A stretch of 64,000 nucleotides of DNA. Origin: an uncultured Bacteroidota bacterium (GTDB lineage: Bacteria > Bacteroidota > Bacteroidia > NS11-12g > UBA9320). Every line of letters begins with the position of its first letter. The first letter of the stretch is position 1. This document shows, piece by piece, positions 61,866 through 64,000 of this stretch. The DNA lies in NCBI GenBank assembly GCA_937124965.1, contig CAKZLB010000017.1, positions 62,001-126,000 on the forward strand, given 5' to 3'. Below the pieces are notes generated by a model. The model was not told where the DNA came from, did no database searches, and saw only the letters and a list, made by a program, of their open reading frames with translations. Position numbers and translations under genes: made by a program.

Positions 61866-62357
61866 ATGTTTCGCTTTGTTCTTCTGACTTGTATTGCCGT
61901 ATTATTCACAAGTATTCAGACTAAAGAACAAAACGAGTTTTCCTATAAAGACTTTTGCCAATATTATGGAGTCAAAGATTCTACAGATGACTCCAAAGCT
62001 ATTTTAATCGAATTTTGGGCAAGCTGGTGTCAACCTTGTCGAAAGATTAATGGCGAAATTTCGGAATTACATAATGAGTATAGAAATCAGTCAATGACCA
62101 TTGGTAATGGAATGAAAGTGATTTTTGTAGGGCTAGATACTGACTCGATTCGATGGTCAAAAGCAATTAGAAATGATCGAATCCAATGGGCTGAACATTT
62201 TAGAGATACTGCCAAATTTAATAGCTCTTTTCTAATGAAAAATAGAATCTCATACCTGCCAATGAACGTCTTGTTAGACTCGTCAGGGCAAGTGGTTTCA
62301 CAAGGACTTTATGGTAAGGCACTTCGCGACAAATTGGACGGATTTAAAACAAAATAA
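61866..62357 (+). CDS. Exported thioredoxin-like protein
   Basis: The 163-residue product has a signal-like start (MFRFVLLTCIAVLFTSIQT) and a thioredoxin-type domain with EFWASWCQPCRK (WCxxC active site, about 56-60) and the cis-Pro-bearing segment ISYLPMNVLLDSSG. TlpA/ResA-type thiol-disulfide reductases act in the periplasm on cytochrome maturation and related tasks. It starts 3 bases after murA and is likely in the same transcript. Confidence 0.78.
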   Translation: MFRFVLLTCIAVLFTSIQTKEQNEFSYKDFCQYYGVKDSTDDSKAILIEFWASWCQPCRKINGEISELHNEYRNQSMTIGNGMKVIFVGLDTDSIRWSKAIRNDRIQWAEHFRDTAKFNSSFLMKNRISYLPMNVLLDSSGQVVSQGLYGKALRDKLDGFKTK

Positions 62358-62503
62358 ATCATTTTATTAATTGAACAGTTCAGTAGGAATTTTTCGATAA
62401 TACTCTTTACAGCAAACCAGTTAAATGCTGAACAGTCCGTGTTTTGATTGATTAATTTGTCGAATGTAGATTTATTCCAACAATAGAGGATATGGTTTGC
62501 ATT

Positions 62504-62554
62504 AGGTCATGAAAGAGACCTCAAGTACACGTGAAACACGTGTCATTTTGACAC
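62504..62554 (+). promoter_or_regulatory. Cluster of inverted repeats upstream of grpE
   Basis: Three inverted repeats are stacked: AGGTC/GACCT (62504-62521), ACACGTG-AAA-CACGTGT (62527-62543), and GTGTCA-TTT-TGACAC (62540-62554), the last two overlapping. CIRCE (TTAGCACTC) was not found. They lie 42-92 bases before the candidate -24/-12 promoter, a typical place for an enhancer-binding activator. Confidence 0.5.
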
Positions 62555-62595
62555 AAAAATAATCAATCACTATGCGTTTGTCAGTTAACAGGCTT

Positions 62596-62610
62596 TGGCA
62601 GACTTCTTGC
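62596..62610 (+). promoter_or_regulatory. Candidate sigma-54 (-24/-12) promoter of grpE-dnaJ
   Basis: TGGCAG (62596-62601) and TTGC (62607-62610) are separated by 5 bases, matching the -24/-12 consensus TGGCAC-N5-TTGC with GG and GC 10 bases apart. Transcription would start near 62622, some 17 bases before the grpE ATG. RpoN use is inferred; the rpoN gene is not in the window. Confidence 0.55.
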
Positions 62611-62638
62611 GCTGACACGCTTGATTAATCATTTTCTG

Positions 62639-63193
62639 ATGAGTAAGAAGAAAGAACAAAAAAAAGTAAAGAATGAGGAAGTTGTAGATCAAACAAATGA
62701 ATCAACAAATTCTCAAGAGAATGAAGAAACCGGAGGTAGTCAAAACAAGGAGATTAGCTGGGAAGAAAAAGCAGCTGAATTAAACGACAAATATTTGCGG
62801 TTGTATTCTGAATTTGATAATTACAGACGAAGAACAACAAAAGAACGTGCCGAATTAATCAAGTCAGCTGGAAAGGATATCATAAGTGACTTGCTGGCAG
62901 TTGTTGACGATTTCGACCGAACTCTTGATGCCATGGAAAAGACTGACGATGTAAAGGGATTTACAGAAGGAGTGAAGTTAGTTCAACATAAATTCATGAG
63001 CATTTTAGGTAAGCAAGGACTCGAACATTTTGAAACAAAAGGTCAAGAGTTCGATCCAGAAGTGCATGAGGCAATTACTAAAATTCCTGCGCCTTCAGAA
63101 GATTTAAAAGGAAAGGTCGTAGACGTAATAGAAAAAGGGTATACACTAAATGACAAAGTGCTGAGGTACGCAAAAGTTGTTGTTGGAGAATAA
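62639..63193 (+). CDS. grpE: Nucleotide exchange factor GrpE
   Basis: I start at ATG 62639 (184 residues); the longer reading starts at TTG 62621, in the promoter leader. A charged N-terminus (about 1-45) is followed by the long coiled coil (KAAELNDKYLRLYSEFDNYRRRTTKER) and the beta domain near the C-terminus (EFDPEVHEAITKIPAP, VVDVIEKGYTLNDKVLRYAKVVV). GrpE exchanges ADP for ATP on DnaK. dnaJ follows after 6 bases. Confidence 0.94.
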   Translation: MSKKKEQKKVKNEEVVDQTNESTNSQENEETGGSQNKEISWEEKAAELNDKYLRLYSEFDNYRRRTTKERAELIKSAGKDIISDLLAVVDDFDRTLDAMEKTDDVKGFTEGVKLVQHKFMSILGKQGLEHFETKGQEFDPEVHEAITKIPAPSEDLKGKVVDVIEKGYTLNDKVLRYAKVVVGE

Positions 63194-63199
63194 TTAAGC

Positions 63200-64000
63200 A
63201 TGGCAAAAAGAGATTTTTACGAAATATTAGGGGTATCTAAATCAGCTACAGACGCTGAACTTAAAAAGGCGTATCGCAAGTTAGCGATTAAATATCACCC
63301 TGATAAGAATCCTGACAACAAGGAAGCTGAAGAGAAGTTTAAGGAAGCAGCCGAAGCTTATGAGGTACTAACAAACCCTGACAAGCGTGCTAGATACGAC
63401 CGTTTTGGGCATCAAGGAGTTGGTGGTGCAGGCGGCGGCCAAGGTGGTTTTGGAGGAGGAATGTCTATGGACGATATCTTCAGCCAATTCGGTGACATCT
63501 TCGGTGGCGGCGGAGGTGGCGGAAGCCCTTTTGAAAGTTTCTTTGGTGGAGGGAGAAGTAGAAGTCGACAAGCTATCGGGTCAAACATCCGAATCAAGCT
63601 GAAATTAACGCTGGAAGAAATCACAAATGGTGTAGAGAAGAAAATCAAATACACTAAAAAAGTGGTAGCTCCTGGAGTTAAGTTCAACAACTGTGGGACG
63701 TGCAATGGCCGTGGACAAGTAACTCAAGTTACGAATACTTTTTTAGGTCAAATGCAAAGCACTACAACATGTCCAGCATGTGGTGGTAGTGGGAAAACAA
63801 TTGGCTCAAAACCAGCTGGTGCAGACAATCAAGGACTAATATCTGAAGAGGTTACAACTACCTTGAACATCCCTGCAGGTGTTGAAGATGGAATGCAACT
63901 TTCAGTTAACGGAAAAGGAAACGAGATACCAGGCGGTATTCCTGGTGACTTAATAGTTTTAATTGAAGAAAAGACTCACGACGACTTAAAACGTGAGGGT
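63200..64000 (+). CDS. dnaJ: Chaperone DnaJ, N-terminal part (runs off the window)
   Basis: Reading from ATG 63200 gives 267 residues with no stop before the edge. The J domain (1-70) has the HPD motif in KYHPDKN. A Gly/Phe-rich region (70-120) follows. The zinc region has only two of the usual four CxxCxGxG motifs: CGTCNGRG and CPACGGSG, divided by a 22-residue loop with NTFLGQMQ. Then comes the substrate-binding domain ([13 protein letters not shown]). Cotranscribed with grpE. Confidence 0.95.
   Translation, partial: MAKRDFYEILGVSKSATDAELKKAYRKLAIKYHPDKNPDNKEAEEKFKEAAEAYEVLTNPDKRARYDRFGHQGVGGAGGGQGGFGGGMSMDDIFSQFGDIFGGGGGGGSPFESFFGGGRSRSRQAIGSNIRIKLKLTLEEITNGVEKKIKYTKKVVAPGVKFNNCGTCNGRGQVTQVTNTFLGQMQSTTTCPACGGSGKTIGSKPAGADNQGLISEEVTTTLNIPAGVEDGMQLSVNGKGNEIPGGIPGDLIVLIEEKTHDDLKREG

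Noticed and set aside
62358-62638. CIRCE/HrcA operator upstream of grpE
   Set aside because: No TTAGCACTC-N9-GAGTGCTAA was found; the repeats there have different sequence.

Overview
The window comes from a member of the Bacteroidota, most likely order Flavobacteriales. The evidence is five secreted proteins with C-terminal type IX secretion (T9SS) sorting domains, DUF4290 placed directly before murA, a Lacal_2735-type microprotein, a DnaJ with a reduced zinc finger, low G+C, no visible Shine-Dalgarno sequences, and -7 boxes of the TAnnTTTG type. No tRNA, rRNA, CRISPR array or intact insertion sequence was seen. Species and genus cannot be told from the sequence alone.

Layout. 1-3.7 kb: the end of thyA, then a tight minus-strand operon VTC / DUF4956 / DUF2490 / CotH. 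3.8-14.1 kb: a long minus-strand run of small housekeeping and stress genes (membrane proteins, PqiA-like, tpx, alpha/beta hydrolase, two DinB-like proteins, GNAT, OsmC, MBL-fold hydrolase, MarC, HD hydrolase, beta-lactamase-fold serine hydrolase). 14.3-22.3 kb: a secreted orphan protein, then rarA, a sodium:solute symporter, DUF4340, radC, rpsT, and a hexapeptide acyltransferase with a flippase. 22.3-35.6 kb: a regulatory island with two NarL/LuxR-type response regulators, two TPR sensor kinases, two secreted BNR-repeat proteins with T9SS signals, and an unknown secreted protein paired with a predicted barrel. 35.6-42.6 kb: MOSC protein, thioredoxin-like lipoprotein, a repeat-rich non-coding tract and a 1238-aa mosaic T9SS protein. 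42.7-48.4 kb: glyS, small genes, SDR, PiT phosphate transporter. 48.5-56.8 kb: pentapeptide/lipoprotein/secreted-protein operon, PKD-repeat T9SS protein, ECF sigma factor with a trans-envelope anti-sigma candidate, and another T9SS protein. 56.8-59.9 kb: repeat-filled spacers around an ALDH8-like dehydrogenase. 59.9-64 kb: DUF4290, murA, thioredoxin-like protein, grpE and a truncated dnaJ.

The strongest candidate for something undescribed is the 22.3-35.6 kb island. Two promoters in it (before 23094 and before 25747) each carry two 16-bp inverted repeats of the form TACGTAG-N2-CTACGTA. In both, the two sites start exactly 22 bp apart and the second ends 53 bp before the ATG. The 7-2-7 layout is the one known for NarL-type regulators. 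A second, different 7-2-7 motif (TAGGKCA-N2-TGMCYTA) lies before the second regulator gene and before the second BNR protein. This suggests two parallel two-component circuits, each controlling a secreted beta-propeller-like protein and each with its own operator code. Pairing of kinases with regulators, and of regulators with operators, is inference.

Start codons were moved from the longest possible ORF where the sequence argued for it: radC, rpsT, the GNAT gene, grpE, several signal-peptide genes, and several TAATG/TGATG/TAGTG overlaps.
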